From: an uncultured Emticicia sp.
GTDB lineage: Bacteria > Bacteroidota > Bacteroidia > Cytophagales > Spirosomataceae
Length of the DNA stretch: 64,000 bases
Direction of reading: 5' to 3'
Assembly: GCF_937903345.1 (NCBI RefSeq)
Contig: NZ_CALCZQ010000001.1
Span: 39,517-103,516 of the forward strand
In this document: positions 35,429 through 44,611 of the stretch, piece by piece
Position numbering within the stretch: position 1 is the stretch's first letter
Layout: every line of letters begins with the position of its first letter
Position numbers and translations under genes: made by a program
The notes under the pieces: generated by a model
What the model was told of the DNA's origin: nothing
Databases searched by the model: none
The model's input: only the letters and a program-made list of their open reading frames with translations

Positions 35429-37324
35429 TTAATTATTTTTACAACCACCGATTTCGGCAGAGAAGTCACTACCCAATTTGGCATCAAAACCAGGATTTAA
35501 ATCTATCGATTTTTTTGCTGTCAAAGATAGTTGTTTTGTATCAGTTATTGAAACTATTGTAGTTATTGATGTATTCGCACCAATATAAGCAATTAGTGGT
35601 AAAACCTTTAAATTTACATTTTCAAGGCACTTTAAAGTAACTTCTTTGGTATTTGACTTATTATTTGGTGCATTTTCAACATAAACTCTGTAAAAATAAG
35701 TCTTACCAAGTTCTGTTTGTGTATCGTAATAAGTATCACCTGATATCAGACCGATTTCTCCAAAGCTAAAATTATCATTTGAACGCTCAACTCGATATTT
35801 TGTTTCTGAGTTACCATTCCAAGTAAGTTTTACTTGAATTTCATCATTGATTTCTGTATTCAAATTTATTGTAGTTGGTGGTGGAATAATTACGGGTGTC
35901 TCGCCACCGATGCTTATATTATCGAAACTAAAAGCTCGCATTCCATATTTGTTTTTTAGATGAACACCATCATAAAAACTAACACCATATTCGCCATATG
36001 CATTTGGCAAATAAGATACCTTTTTGGCATTTTGAATATTGGAAACTGTAAGTAAAATTTTATTACCTTGTGCCTCACCGCTAAGAACCACATCACTTCT
36101 TCCATCCACATAAATATAATCTTTCATGCTCCAATTTTTACCTGAAGCTATTGAATCTTGAGGATAAACCATTTCCATGCCTTCATCAAACTCAAAAACC
36201 AATTTCTGATTTTCCCAATAAATTTTTTTTATGTCTGGTGAATAAATTTGTGAAGATTGATTGTCGTTATAAATATCACGACCAATTATTCTTGATAGTT
36301 CATAGGCAGTTTGACTGTAACCTTTTAAATTATAATGTAGTCCATCGTAACCAGTTGTTCCGACTGTGCTTAAAATGGTGGTTTTAGGAAAAAGGTATTT
36401 AGTGCGTCGCTGATAATCTCTGAGAAAACCTGCTTTGCTATTACTGATTGTTAGAATATTAGTCTGAACATTATAAATCTTTTTGAGATTAGGAAAATCT
36501 AATACAAAAGCATTATATAGTTTTTCATATTCATTAGGATATTGTTCCGACTCTAATTGATATGAACCATCACTTTCACCATGACGAAAAATTATATATT
36601 TAATTTGGTCCTTTACATCACTAAATATTGTTTGCAAAAGTAATTTGCCATAATAGGTATTTTTATCAGCAGGATTTTGAGCATTTCGAGCATTAAGTCC
36701 TTTAATATCTGAGCCTCCAACCGATGCTACAATAACACCCACAGGATAATTGTATTTACCGCACAAAAACTTCTGAAGTTCTAGCGTACCTGTACCTGGC
36801 CAGGTAGAGGTTTTGTAAGGTAAAACCCATTCACTATCACCATTATCGAAATTTGCAACTGTAAAAAATCTTATTAGTGGATTTGGTTCTGGCCGATACG
36901 TTTCAATTCCTCCCGAACCAAGTGCGTTAGACTGTCCATATATTAAAAACAAGTCACCAACACCAATTTGTGAAGCCTTTTTGATCTCTCTTGAACCATC
37001 AAGCGTGAGAATAAAAGTATAATCAAATTTGCCTGCTTTTAGGTTTGATGTAAAAGTAAAATCGGAAGTAGCATCTAAGGTTTGTTCAGAGAAAGTATTT
37101 CCATCCTGAAGAATTTTTAAGGTAATCGACGAATGACCATTTTCATAAACTTTTCCTTTAACTTGAAAAATCGCTTCATTTTGTTCATTTCTTTGAAGCA
37201 CTTGATTATTAGCAGGGAATTTAGAAAGACTTACTTGAGAAAAAACACTTATACATCCGAATAAGTGTAAACACAAAGTTAATGTGGGGCAATATCGGAT
37301 TTTAAATTGAGACAAAAGATTCAT
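35429..37324 (-). CDS. Secreted SGNH esterase with fibronectin III and 3-coathanger stack domains
   Basis: 631 residues. A signal sequence (LTLCLHLFGCISVFSQ) is followed by an N-terminal beta domain (SKFPANNQVLQRNEQNEAIF) and an SGNH hydrolase of the sialate O-acetylesterase type. Its blocks are FLIYGQSNALG (Ser nucleophile near residue 132), HGESDG, and YDGLHYNLKGY (catalytic Asp-x-x-His near 325). A fibronectin III-like domain lies near 490-560 (QVKLTWNGNSETKYRVE). The C terminus ends in SIDLNPGFDAKLGSDFSAEIGGC, a 3-coathanger stack-like tail. It probably removes acyl groups from extracellular glycans. A related protein is encoded at 58.7-61.4 kb. It heads the rsmE/DUF4159 operon. Confidence 0.87.
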   Translation of the reverse strand: MNLLSQFKIRYCPTLTLCLHLFGCISVFSQVSLSKFPANNQVLQRNEQNEAIFQVKGKVYENGHSSITLKILQDGNTFSEQTLDATSDFTFTSNLKAGKFDYTFILTLDGSREIKKASQIGVGDLFLIYGQSNALGSGGIETYRPEPNPLIRFFTVANFDNGDSEWVLPYKTSTWPGTGTLELQKFLCGKYNYPVGVIVASVGGSDIKGLNARNAQNPADKNTYYGKLLLQTIFSDVKDQIKYIIFRHGESDGSYQLESEQYPNEYEKLYNAFVLDFPNLKKIYNVQTNILTISNSKAGFLRDYQRRTKYLFPKTTILSTVGTTGYDGLHYNLKGYSQTAYELSRIIGRDIYNDNQSSQIYSPDIKKIYWENQKLVFEFDEGMEMVYPQDSIASGKNWSMKDYIYVDGRSDVVLSGEAQGNKILLTVSNIQNAKKVSYLPNAYGEYGVSFYDGVHLKNKYGMRAFSFDNISIGGETPVIIPPPTTINLNTEINDEIQVKLTWNGNSETKYRVERSNDNFSFGEIGLISGDTYYDTQTELGKTYFYRVYVENAPNNKSNTKEVTLKCLENVNLKVLPLIAYIGANTSITTIVSITDTKQLSLTAKKSIDLNPGFDAKLGSDFSAEIGGCKNN

Positions 37325-37456
37325 TTTTATAAGTACAATTATATGGACTAAAAATAAGCTTTATTACTGTTTTAAATTTAATAAAAAATCGTGCCAAAAA
37401 AACATAAAAGGGCACTTTCCGATTAAAAAATATACTTATTTGAGAATTTTACTGAA

Positions 37457-38161
37457 TTATATTACTAGGTACTTGCCAGAATTTTCAATCACTATAATGG
37501 GTAGTTTTTTAGTATCTTCAAACGCATCAAAACCAGCTTTTAGCCAAGACCAAAATGCCAACAAATTGGCATCAGTACCAAATTCATAATTGATTGTTTT
37601 ATAATTGTGCTCATTCATAATTGTAGGAAAAATATGAACGTTTATCGTTCCACTTGCACTTTTTGCTTTGGCAGCAAGCAAATATAATTCTTGAATATTA
37701 TCATCACCAATTGGGATACAACCAATTGTAACACTATGACCATGAAAAAATATATTATCACCAGGATTTAGCTTGTCGGCAAAAACTAGATCAGATTTAT
37801 TTGGGTAGTTTATACGGAAAGAAAGTAAATATTGGCTATTGGGATTAAATAAATCAACTTCATAAAATCCTTCGGGAATTTGGCGATCTCCAGAACGGCG
37901 TTTTGGACCTAAAACACCAGTTGTCGCACAATATTCATATGATTTTAAAAATATAAATGAATCATCAGCTTTATTTTTCGCCCAAACTTCCAATTTTTGT
38001 TCCCTTTTGAACGATCTTAAAAATAAATCAAAACTCTTAGAATTGATATTTTTTGAAGAAAGTAATTCGGAAACTGCTTTTCCTTTCGAAAGATTGGCAG
38101 ATTGAACCCTTTCAAACTTGAGTTGTTGTTCAAAAAAATTTAATGTAGGCGTCATCGACAT
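37457..38161 (-). CDS. YafK-like L,D-transpeptidase family protein
   Basis: 234 residues from the annotated ATG. The catalytic block is FFHGHSVTIGCIPIGDD near residue 140, with the His and Cys of the YkuD/YafK fold, preceded by GDRQIPEGFYEV. YafK-type enzymes cut or form peptidoglycan cross-links in the periplasm. The annotated start has no signal peptide. In frame just upstream is a strongly hydrophobic stretch, read from a CTG at 38203 as xIKIYIIIFLTLILMSM, but no ATG, GTG or TTG precedes it before a stop at about 38254. A CTG or ATT start, or a sequence error, is likely. Confidence 0.85.
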   Translation of the reverse strand: MSMTPTLNFFEQQLKFERVQSANLSKGKAVSELLSSKNINSKSFDLFLRSFKREQKLEVWAKNKADDSFIFLKSYEYCATTGVLGPKRRSGDRQIPEGFYEVDLFNPNSQYLLSFRINYPNKSDLVFADKLNPGDNIFFHGHSVTIGCIPIGDDNIQELYLLAAKAKSASGTINVHIFPTIMNEHNYKTINYEFGTDANLLAFWSWLKAGFDAFEDTKKLPIIVIENSGKYLVI

Positions 38162-38253
38162 AAGGATTAATGTCAGAAAAATAATTATATAAATTTTTAT
38201 CAGTGTTTTCCAAAGAATATAAATCAGGAAAAAAATATTTTTTTTGAATCGCT

Positions 38254-39996
38254 ATTAAATCAAATAATTGAGGAGATAAAAAAAATGTGACAAAACAAAT
38301 ACATCACGTAATGTATTAGTAATCAACATTTTATCTTATATCCTGAATTTCTTATTTAAGTCTAGATATATAAGACTCCAAAATTTCATAAAAGACACAA
38401 ATTCAAAAACTTTTATTTTTCAAATAAGCATTTCAAGTAAATAGACATGGCTTCACTCCAAGTTTTTATGTTAGGTTTATCAGCCTAAATTTCAAAATAT
38501 TAAATTTCTTTCCCCCTAAAAAAAACCTTAACTAATAATTCTTTAATTACCTAAAAAGCATCAACAATTGAGTCTTTTATTACTTTTTATTCGCTTGTAT
38601 AGCTCATCATTATTACAACATTCGAACCAAAATATTTTAACCATTACTAAAAATTCATCAATAAACAAAAAAATGCATAGTAGGATCTAATTAATCATTT
38701 CTAACCAAAATTAGAGTAATACTTTCGCCACCAGAGCAAACGAAAAAAACACCAACCTTATAAAACTTTTGATATTCCCCCAAAATAACTCCATTAATAA
38801 AAGTACCAAATGAAAAACAACATAAAAAACAATCATTATTGAACTCCAAACTTTAAAACTACAAAAGTAAAAAACTCGTAACAAAGAAAACTTTGGTAAT
38901 CATTCAATAAAGATTTGTTCGACTTTTGTAAACTTTCAAAAGAGGCAGTTCCGTTTTAAGCCAAGTGAAGGAAATAATTTCAGCTTTCATTTGCCTCTAA
39001 TCTTACAAAAACTAAAAATTGAATTATAGATCGAGTTGATTAAATTATTAAAAGTTTACTCAATTTTTAGTTGGTCTAAATCTTTACAATCATTCATTCA
39101 GAAAACTTCTAAACCTATTAATTTTCATAATAAAGGTGGAAAAATAACAGCATAAACCGACTCAAGATTAAGGAATTTAGATTGATTTTGTTTGGTATTA
39201 AAAAATAGAGCAGGTATGGACTTTTCTTGATTACTTGATGAAAAAATCAGCATATCTACCCACGGATAAACTTTCAAAAACAAAAAACTATAAAATCATT
39301 TGTTTCATTGCCAAATTTGGACTAATATTTGGTCGTTATTAAAATTTCACAAAAAGAGAAGATTCAATTCAGAATGTAGGTCAAATAATTAAAAACTTTT
39401 ATTCACTTATTTAACAACAAGTAAAGAGATAATATTTATCGACAAAATGAAACGATGAAGTTTGTCGATTTTAGTTTTTTATTGAATAGAATTGTATCAG
39501 AACTTCTATATTTTTTTGACCACTGTAAACATATAATATCTTAAAAATAATTGTTTTATTTGGCCGACAATTTTTCAATAGTAAAAACAAAAAATCAAAT
39601 TTGCACCTTATTTAACTAGACTTCGAATTTGATAGAAAAAAATATTAAAGTATTATTTACATACCTTAAGTCTCGCTTCAGCTTTACTTATAATTCGGTA
39701 TTAGAATACCGAATCTAATTTATTTTTAACCTAATTGAGAGATTATCCAAAAAAAATGAATTTGTTATTCTTTACAACGTGAAAAGAAAAAATTAGGCAT
39801 CTCATAAATATTAGCTTTGGAAAACGATTTTTTTGAAAAAAGCAGGAAAAATACCTCTTTACAGTTTGAAAATGTCGATTTGTTACCGAATCATGCTAAT
39901 CTCAAAAAAACATATTTTCATCGGAAATTGTTCGTTAAATATTAGCTAAAGCATAGATTCACCTTAAACCATAACCACTATCGGGTGTTATTTAAT
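38254..39996. other. Long AT-rich non-coding region upstream of the amidoligase cluster
   Basis: About 1.7 kb with no open frame of 60 codons on either strand and stops throughout. The base composition is clearly more AT-rich than the neighbouring genes. I see no tRNA-like fold, no tandem array and no recognisable pseudogene. A perfect inverted repeat lies at 39693-39714. It could hold long leader or regulatory DNA, a small RNA or the decayed remains of genes; none can be shown from the sequence alone. Confidence 0.6.
39693..39714. repeat. Perfect 10-bp inverted repeat with 2-base centre
   Basis: ATTCGGTATT and AATACCGAAT flank AG. The site lies about 280 bases before the ATP-grasp start. 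It has the form of a dimer operator or a small hairpin. Confidence 0.55.
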
Positions 39997-40992
39997 ATGA
40001 AAAAAATTGGCATATTATTCGGAACGGAAGATTCTTTTCCATGGGCATTTATAGAACATGTTAACAAAACTGCCCCAGCAGGAGTTTTTGCAGAAGCGGT
40101 TCAAATTGATAAAGTCGAACAAGGCGTAGATACTGAGTATGCAGTAATAATTGACCGAATTTCACAAGATGTTCCGTTTTATCGAGCATATTTAAAAAAT
40201 GCTGCTCTTTGTGGAACAGCCGTGATAAATAACCCATTTTGGTGGAGTGCTGACGAAAAATTTTTCAATAATTGTTTGGCAGTTAAACTCGGCGTACCAG
40301 TGCCAAAAACCGTACTTTTGCCATCAAAAGAACATCCTAATCAAACATCAGAGAAAACATTTCGCAACTTAGTTGCTCCACTTGATTGGGATTATATTTT
40401 CAAACAAATTGGCTTCCCTGCCTACATGAAACCGCATTCAGGAGGAGGTTGGAAAAACATTTATAGAGTTAATAATCCAGAAGATTTATGGAAAAAACAT
40501 AGCCAAACAGGACAATTGGTAATGCTTTTGCAAGAAGAAATTCAGTTTACTGATTATTATCGTTGTTATTGCTTAAACGGCAAATATGTGCATATTATGT
40601 CTTATGAACCACGCAATCCACACCATTTAAGATATGCATCTCAACCAAAAACAATTGGCGAAGCACATAAAAAACTGATGAAAACAATTACCTTACATGT
40701 GTTAAAACTCAACCAAGCATTAGGATACGATTTTAACACGGTTGAATTTGCAATTCGTGATGGTATTCCATATGCAATTGACTTTTGTAATCCCGCACCT
40801 GATGCTGATGTTCATTCAATTGGACAAGTAAACTTCGATTGGATCGTAGAAAATGCCTCAAAGATGGCAATTGAAAGAGCCATTGAGCAGGTTGAAGGAA
40901 AAAACAATTGTACCTGGGGAACCTATTTAAGAAATGCATCAATTCAAACAGCACCTATGGAGGCTCCAGAACACAAAGCTCGAACTAAGTAA
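39997..40992 (+). CDS. ATP-grasp domain ligase
   Basis: 331 residues from the ATG at 39997; a GTG at 39985 is possible. The start KKIGILFGTEDSFPWAF resembles the pre-ATP-grasp domain. The ATP-grasp core from about residue 95 has ACLKLGVPVPKT-like NCLAVKLGVPVPKTVLL, a lysine in FPAYMKPHSGGGWKNIYRV, and metal-binding residues in YDFNTVEFAIRDGIPYAIDFCNPAPD. Such enzymes activate a carboxylate as an acyl-phosphate and join it to an amine. It is the first gene of a rightward four-gene set with a GCS2-like ligase, an amidotransferase and a further ATP-grasp-like protein. Confidence 0.88.
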   Translation: MKKIGILFGTEDSFPWAFIEHVNKTAPAGVFAEAVQIDKVEQGVDTEYAVIIDRISQDVPFYRAYLKNAALCGTAVINNPFWWSADEKFFNNCLAVKLGVPVPKTVLLPSKEHPNQTSEKTFRNLVAPLDWDYIFKQIGFPAYMKPHSGGGWKNIYRVNNPEDLWKKHSQTGQLVMLLQEEIQFTDYYRCYCLNGKYVHIMSYEPRNPHHLRYASQPKTIGEAHKKLMKTITLHVLKLNQALGYDFNTVEFAIRDGIPYAIDFCNPAPDADVHSIGQVNFDWIVENASKMAIERAIEQVEGKNNCTWGTYLRNASIQTAPMEAPEHKARTK

Positions 40993-41151
40993 AAATAAAT
41001 TAAATTAATCCTACATATAATTTTTTGTTCAAATTAGAATACAAATTATATCAGAACAAATCTCAATAGAGATTTGTAATAATTATTAAATATTCTTCCA
41101 TGTACACTCTACGTCAATAATTGTGCAAAATCACTTTATACCAAATCAACT

Positions 41152-42249
41152 ATGTCACTATTCACTTTAGGTATTGAAGAAGAGTTTCAAACCATTGACC
41201 CTAAAACTCGTGAATTACGATCACACAGGTCGAAACTGGTCGAAGGTGGTCAGGTAATTCTACAAGAACGGATTAAACAAGAAATGCACCAGGCGGTAGT
41301 TGAGATGATTTCGAGTGTATGCGAAAACATAAAACAGGCACGCGAAGAAGTAACCTTTCTTCGTAAAATGCTCATTGACTTAGCGGCCAAACAAAACCTA
41401 CACATTGCAGCGGCTGGAACCCACCCGTTTTCTGAATGGCAGAAACAACTTATTACTGAAGACGCACGCTACGATAAACTCATAGATGATATGGGTGATG
41501 TGGCACGTTCAAACCTCATTTTTGGCTTGCACGTACATGTGGGAATTCCGAGCCGCGAAGCTGGAATACAAATTTTGAATGCAGCACGCTATTTTTTGCC
41601 TCACATTTACGCACTTTCAACAAATTCTCCATTTTGGTGTGGACGGAATACGGGTTTTAAATCATATCGATCAAAAATATTTGATAAATTCCCTCGCACA
41701 GGTATTCCTGATTATTTTTCAAGCGTTACCGAATATGATAATTATGTAAACCTACTTATCAAAACTGGTTGTATTGACAGCGAAAAAAAAATATGGTGGG
41801 ATATTCGTTTGCATCCAATATATCCAACTGTTGAGTTTAGAATCTGTGATATACCAATGCGTGTCGATGAAACAATATGTTTGGCAGCCTTGATGCAAGC
41901 AATAGTGGCAAAATTACATAAACTACATCAGCAAAATTTAAGTTTCCGACCATACCACAAAATGCTTATAAGCGAAAATAAATGGCGAGCCGCTCGATAT
42001 GGAATTCATGGAAATTTAATTGATTTTGGTAAAGAAATCGAAGTACCCTTTTCACACCTTGCTGAAGAATTAATGGAATTTGTGGATGATGTTTTGGATG
42101 AACTTGGAAGTCGAAAAGAAGTAGAATTTATCAACGAAATATTGAGAATGGGTAGCGGAGCTGACCGCCAATTAAAAGTTTTTGAAGATACTAATAGTAT
42201 GATGGCTGTTGTCGATTTTATCGTATGCGAAAGTAAAATAGGGCTGTAA
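41152..42249 (+). CDS. YbdK-type carboxylate-amine ligase (glutamate-cysteine ligase family 2)
   Basis: 365 residues. The start LFTLGIEEEFQTIDPKTREL contains the GIEEEF metal- and ATP-binding motif of GCS2 (COG2170). It continues with AGTHPFSEW, LHVHVGIPSREAGI, LSTNSPFWCGRNTGFKSYRS and PTVEFRICDIPMRVDE. These enzymes form an amide between a carboxylate, often glutamate gamma-carboxyl, and an amine with ATP. E. coli YbdK has weak glutamate-cysteine ligase activity, but operon members often act in other amide syntheses. It starts 159 bases after the ATP-grasp gene. Confidence 0.93.
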   Translation: MSLFTLGIEEEFQTIDPKTRELRSHRSKLVEGGQVILQERIKQEMHQAVVEMISSVCENIKQAREEVTFLRKMLIDLAAKQNLHIAAAGTHPFSEWQKQLITEDARYDKLIDDMGDVARSNLIFGLHVHVGIPSREAGIQILNAARYFLPHIYALSTNSPFWCGRNTGFKSYRSKIFDKFPRTGIPDYFSSVTEYDNYVNLLIKTGCIDSEKKIWWDIRLHPIYPTVEFRICDIPMRVDETICLAALMQAIVAKLHKLHQQNLSFRPYHKMLISENKWRAARYGIHGNLIDFGKEIEVPFSHLAEELMEFVDDVLDELGSRKEVEFINEILRMGSGADRQLKVFEDTNSMMAVVDFIVCESKIGL

Positions 42250-42315
42250 ACTATGCGTAATTTTAATTTTTAGTTAAATTTTCACAGATTTAATAAAAAA
42301 AATGTGTTTATAACC

Positions 42316-43140
42316 ATGAAACTAAGTATAAAAATTGCAATTTTAGATATGTACAATGGCTGTGCCAATGAAGGTATGCGTTGTATAAAATTGATATGTG
42401 AAGAATTTCTTATACAAAATGGAATCAAAGAAAACTACGTTGTTTTTGATGTTAGAAAAAAAAATGAAATTCCTAAAATTGAAGATTTCGACATTTTTAT
42501 TTCAACAGGAGGGCCAGGAAATCCTTTACCAGAAGGAAATAATTGGGAATTGAAATTTAGTGACTTTCTTGACCAAATATTTGAACATAATCGATCTAAC
42601 AAAAACAAAAAGTTTTTGTTCTTAATTTGCCATTCTTTTCAAATAGCAAGCAATCATTTAAAACTAGGGAATTTATGTAAACGTCGTTCAACTTCTTTTG
42701 GAGTTATGCCTATTCATCGAACAACAGACAGCAAAACTGAGCCATTTTTTAGTGGGTTACCAGAAATTTTTTATGCACTTGATTCACGAGAATATCAAAT
42801 AATTTCACCAAATTGGCAAAAAATAAATGATTCGGGAGCAAAAGTACTTTGCCTCGAAAAAATAAGAGAAGATATACCGCTCGAAAGAGCGATTATGTCA
42901 ATTAGATTTTCAAAAGAGGTTTTCGGTACACAGTTTCACCCCGAGGTAGATGCGGAAGGTATGCTTAGATATTTAAAACAAGAGGAAAAAATGATTGCCG
43001 TTATTAGTGAACACGGCTTGGAGAAATACGAACTAATGATTGACCAACTCGATGACCCAGACAAAATCAGGCTTACTGAATCTATAATTATTCCATCGTT
43101 TCTGAATCATGCTGCCGATCAAATATTAAAAAGTAACTAA
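42316..43140 (+). CDS. Class I glutamine amidotransferase-like protein
   Basis: 274 residues from the ATG at 42316; a GTG at 42304 is in frame. The class I triad is visible: the nucleophile Cys in FLICHSFQIASNHL near residue 111, and the His and Glu in FGTQFHPEVD near 210. The oxyanion region is STGGPGNPLPEG. The nucleophile elbow is CHSFQ rather than the common CxGxQ. It may supply ammonia from glutamine to one of the adjacent ligases, or hydrolyse gamma-glutamyl bonds. It lies about 65 bases after the GCS2-like gene. Confidence 0.88.
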   Translation: MKLSIKIAILDMYNGCANEGMRCIKLICEEFLIQNGIKENYVVFDVRKKNEIPKIEDFDIFISTGGPGNPLPEGNNWELKFSDFLDQIFEHNRSNKNKKFLFLICHSFQIASNHLKLGNLCKRRSTSFGVMPIHRTTDSKTEPFFSGLPEIFYALDSREYQIISPNWQKINDSGAKVLCLEKIREDIPLERAIMSIRFSKEVFGTQFHPEVDAEGMLRYLKQEEKMIAVISEHGLEKYELMIDQLDDPDKIRLTESIIIPSFLNHAADQILKSN

Positions 43141-43384
43141 GATAGAAAAACTAAATTTATCTAAACTAGGCTTTAGGGATGTTGAATTTGAAAGTTTAGA
43201 TGATCAAAAAGAGACTTATTGTTTATTCTAATAGTAAAAATTCAACAATCATATTTACTGCATTTGGTAAAATTGATCACGTAGATAATTCGAAAGTGCC
43301 AAATATGTATAAAATCTATGAATTGCATCTAGTAAACGATAAACTAAAAAAAAAAAAATATGTAACAAAACTATTCCTGAACCT
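43141..43384. other. Intergenic stretch with a 13-A tract inside the amidoligase cluster
   Basis: No confident gene. It ends with a run of 13 A at 43346-43358. The last bases before the next ATG read in frame as a natural-looking extension (ICNKTIPEP) of the following protein, but no start codon is present there. An ATG at 43360-43362 is followed at once by TAA. Confidence 0.45.
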
Positions 43385-44611
43385 ATGATTGCTGCCATTC
43401 GACAACAATTCAACGAATGTTTCACTCCCGAGAAATACAAATCAATGATTGCCGAAATTCATAAAGATTATCCCAATCAACTAGATTTTCGAGTGGCAGA
43501 AACACCTGTTTTTGTTCCAAAAGAATTAAAAATCAAGCTATTACAGGCTTGTAATGATATAATTGAAGTTTTGTTAAAACCAGATTTCAAGGAAAAAACT
43601 AATCGAGCAATTCCAGAAAACCTAAATGTGCCAAATGAAGATGCACACCCGAATTTTTTGGCAATTGATTTTGCAATTTGTAAAGATGACAACGGTGAAT
43701 TGTGTCCACAATTAATTGAATTACAAGGATTTCCATCACTTTTTGGTTATCAATGGTATTTGGGGCAGAATTACCGTAAATTCTTTATCGACCCAAAAGG
43801 TTTTAACCAATTTTTCAATAGACTTTCGATGGCTTCGTATGTCGATGAAATAAAAAAAGTGTTGCTCGGCGGCGAAGACGCTGAAAATGTAATTCTTCTT
43901 GAAATTTATCCTAAACAACAAAAAACTCGCTTAGATTTTGAAATCACTCGCCAACTTTGGGGAATAGAACCTGTTTGTTTGACCAAAATCAAAAAAGTTA
44001 ACCAAAAACTTTTTTACGAAAAAGAAGGAAAAACAATTGAAATAAAACGCATCTATAATAGATTAATTTTTGATGATTTATTACATAATTTTCCTTCGGG
44101 AGGCGTTCTGAATTCAAAGACAAACTTCAAAATAACCGATAACGTGGATGTCAAATGGATAACACATCCGAATTGGTTTTTTCGTATAAGCAAATTCACT
44201 TTGCCTTTACTCAAAAGCCCTTTTGTTCCACAAAGTTTCTATCTTTCTGATTTAAATGAATATCCAACTGATTTGGAAAATTATGTATTAAAACCTTTAT
44301 TTTCTTTTGCTGGAAGTGGCGTAAAACTTGAATTTAATAAAAATGATTTAGATGCCATTTCTGAAAAAGAAACAAATGAATCTTCTCGTTATTTAATTCA
44401 GAAAAAAGTAAAATACGAACCAATCATCAAAGACAAAGAAGGGAATTCGATTATGACTGAAATAAGAATGTTGTTTACTTGGGAAGATAATGCCGCAAGA
44501 CCAAAACTTGTTACAAATCTCGCTCGATTGAGCCGTGGAGAAATGATTGGTATAGATTTTAACAAAAAATTCGATTGGGTGGGTAGCAGTTGTGCCTTTT
44601 TTGAAGATTAA
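43385..44611 (+). CDS. Unassigned protein with ATP-grasp-like motifs in amidoligase cluster
   Basis: 408 residues. I do not recognise a named family. The C-terminal half looks like an ATP-grasp core: NYVLKPLFSFAGSGVKLEF (a lysine and a glycine-rich loop, near residue 305), YLIQKKVKYEPI, and EIRMLFTW, with the end FDWVGSSCAFFED. The N-terminal half has AIDFAICKDDNGELCPQLIELQGFPSLFGYQ, where an acidic pair could bind metal; this order suggests a circular permutation. There is no signal peptide. The spacing and strand place it in the same unit as the two ligases and amidotransferase, and it may be a second ligase of the pathway. The start may be upstream of the ATG used here. Confidence 0.78.
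   Translation: MIAAIRQQFNECFTPEKYKSMIAEIHKDYPNQLDFRVAETPVFVPKELKIKLLQACNDIIEVLLKPDFKEKTNRAIPENLNVPNEDAHPNFLAIDFAICKDDNGELCPQLIELQGFPSLFGYQWYLGQNYRKFFIDPKGFNQFFNRLSMASYVDEIKKVLLGGEDAENVILLEIYPKQQKTRLDFEITRQLWGIEPVCLTKIKKVNQKLFYEKEGKTIEIKRIYNRLIFDDLLHNFPSGGVLNSKTNFKITDNVDVKWITHPNWFFRISKFTLPLLKSPFVPQSFYLSDLNEYPTDLENYVLKPLFSFAGSGVKLEFNKNDLDAISEKETNESSRYLIQKKVKYEPIIKDKEGNSIMTEIRMLFTWEDNAARPKLVTNLARLSRGEMIGIDFNKKFDWVGSSCAFFED

Noticed and set aside
38254..39996. Possible CRISPR array or tandem repeat in the AT-rich desert
   Set aside because: I found no regularly spaced repeat units; only isolated short dyads.
43200..43388. 62-codon frame before the permuted ATP-grasp-like gene
   Set aside because: It reads through the A13 tract as Lys-Lys-Lys-Lys and overlaps the next gene's start. 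I see no family resemblance, so I leave it as non-coding.
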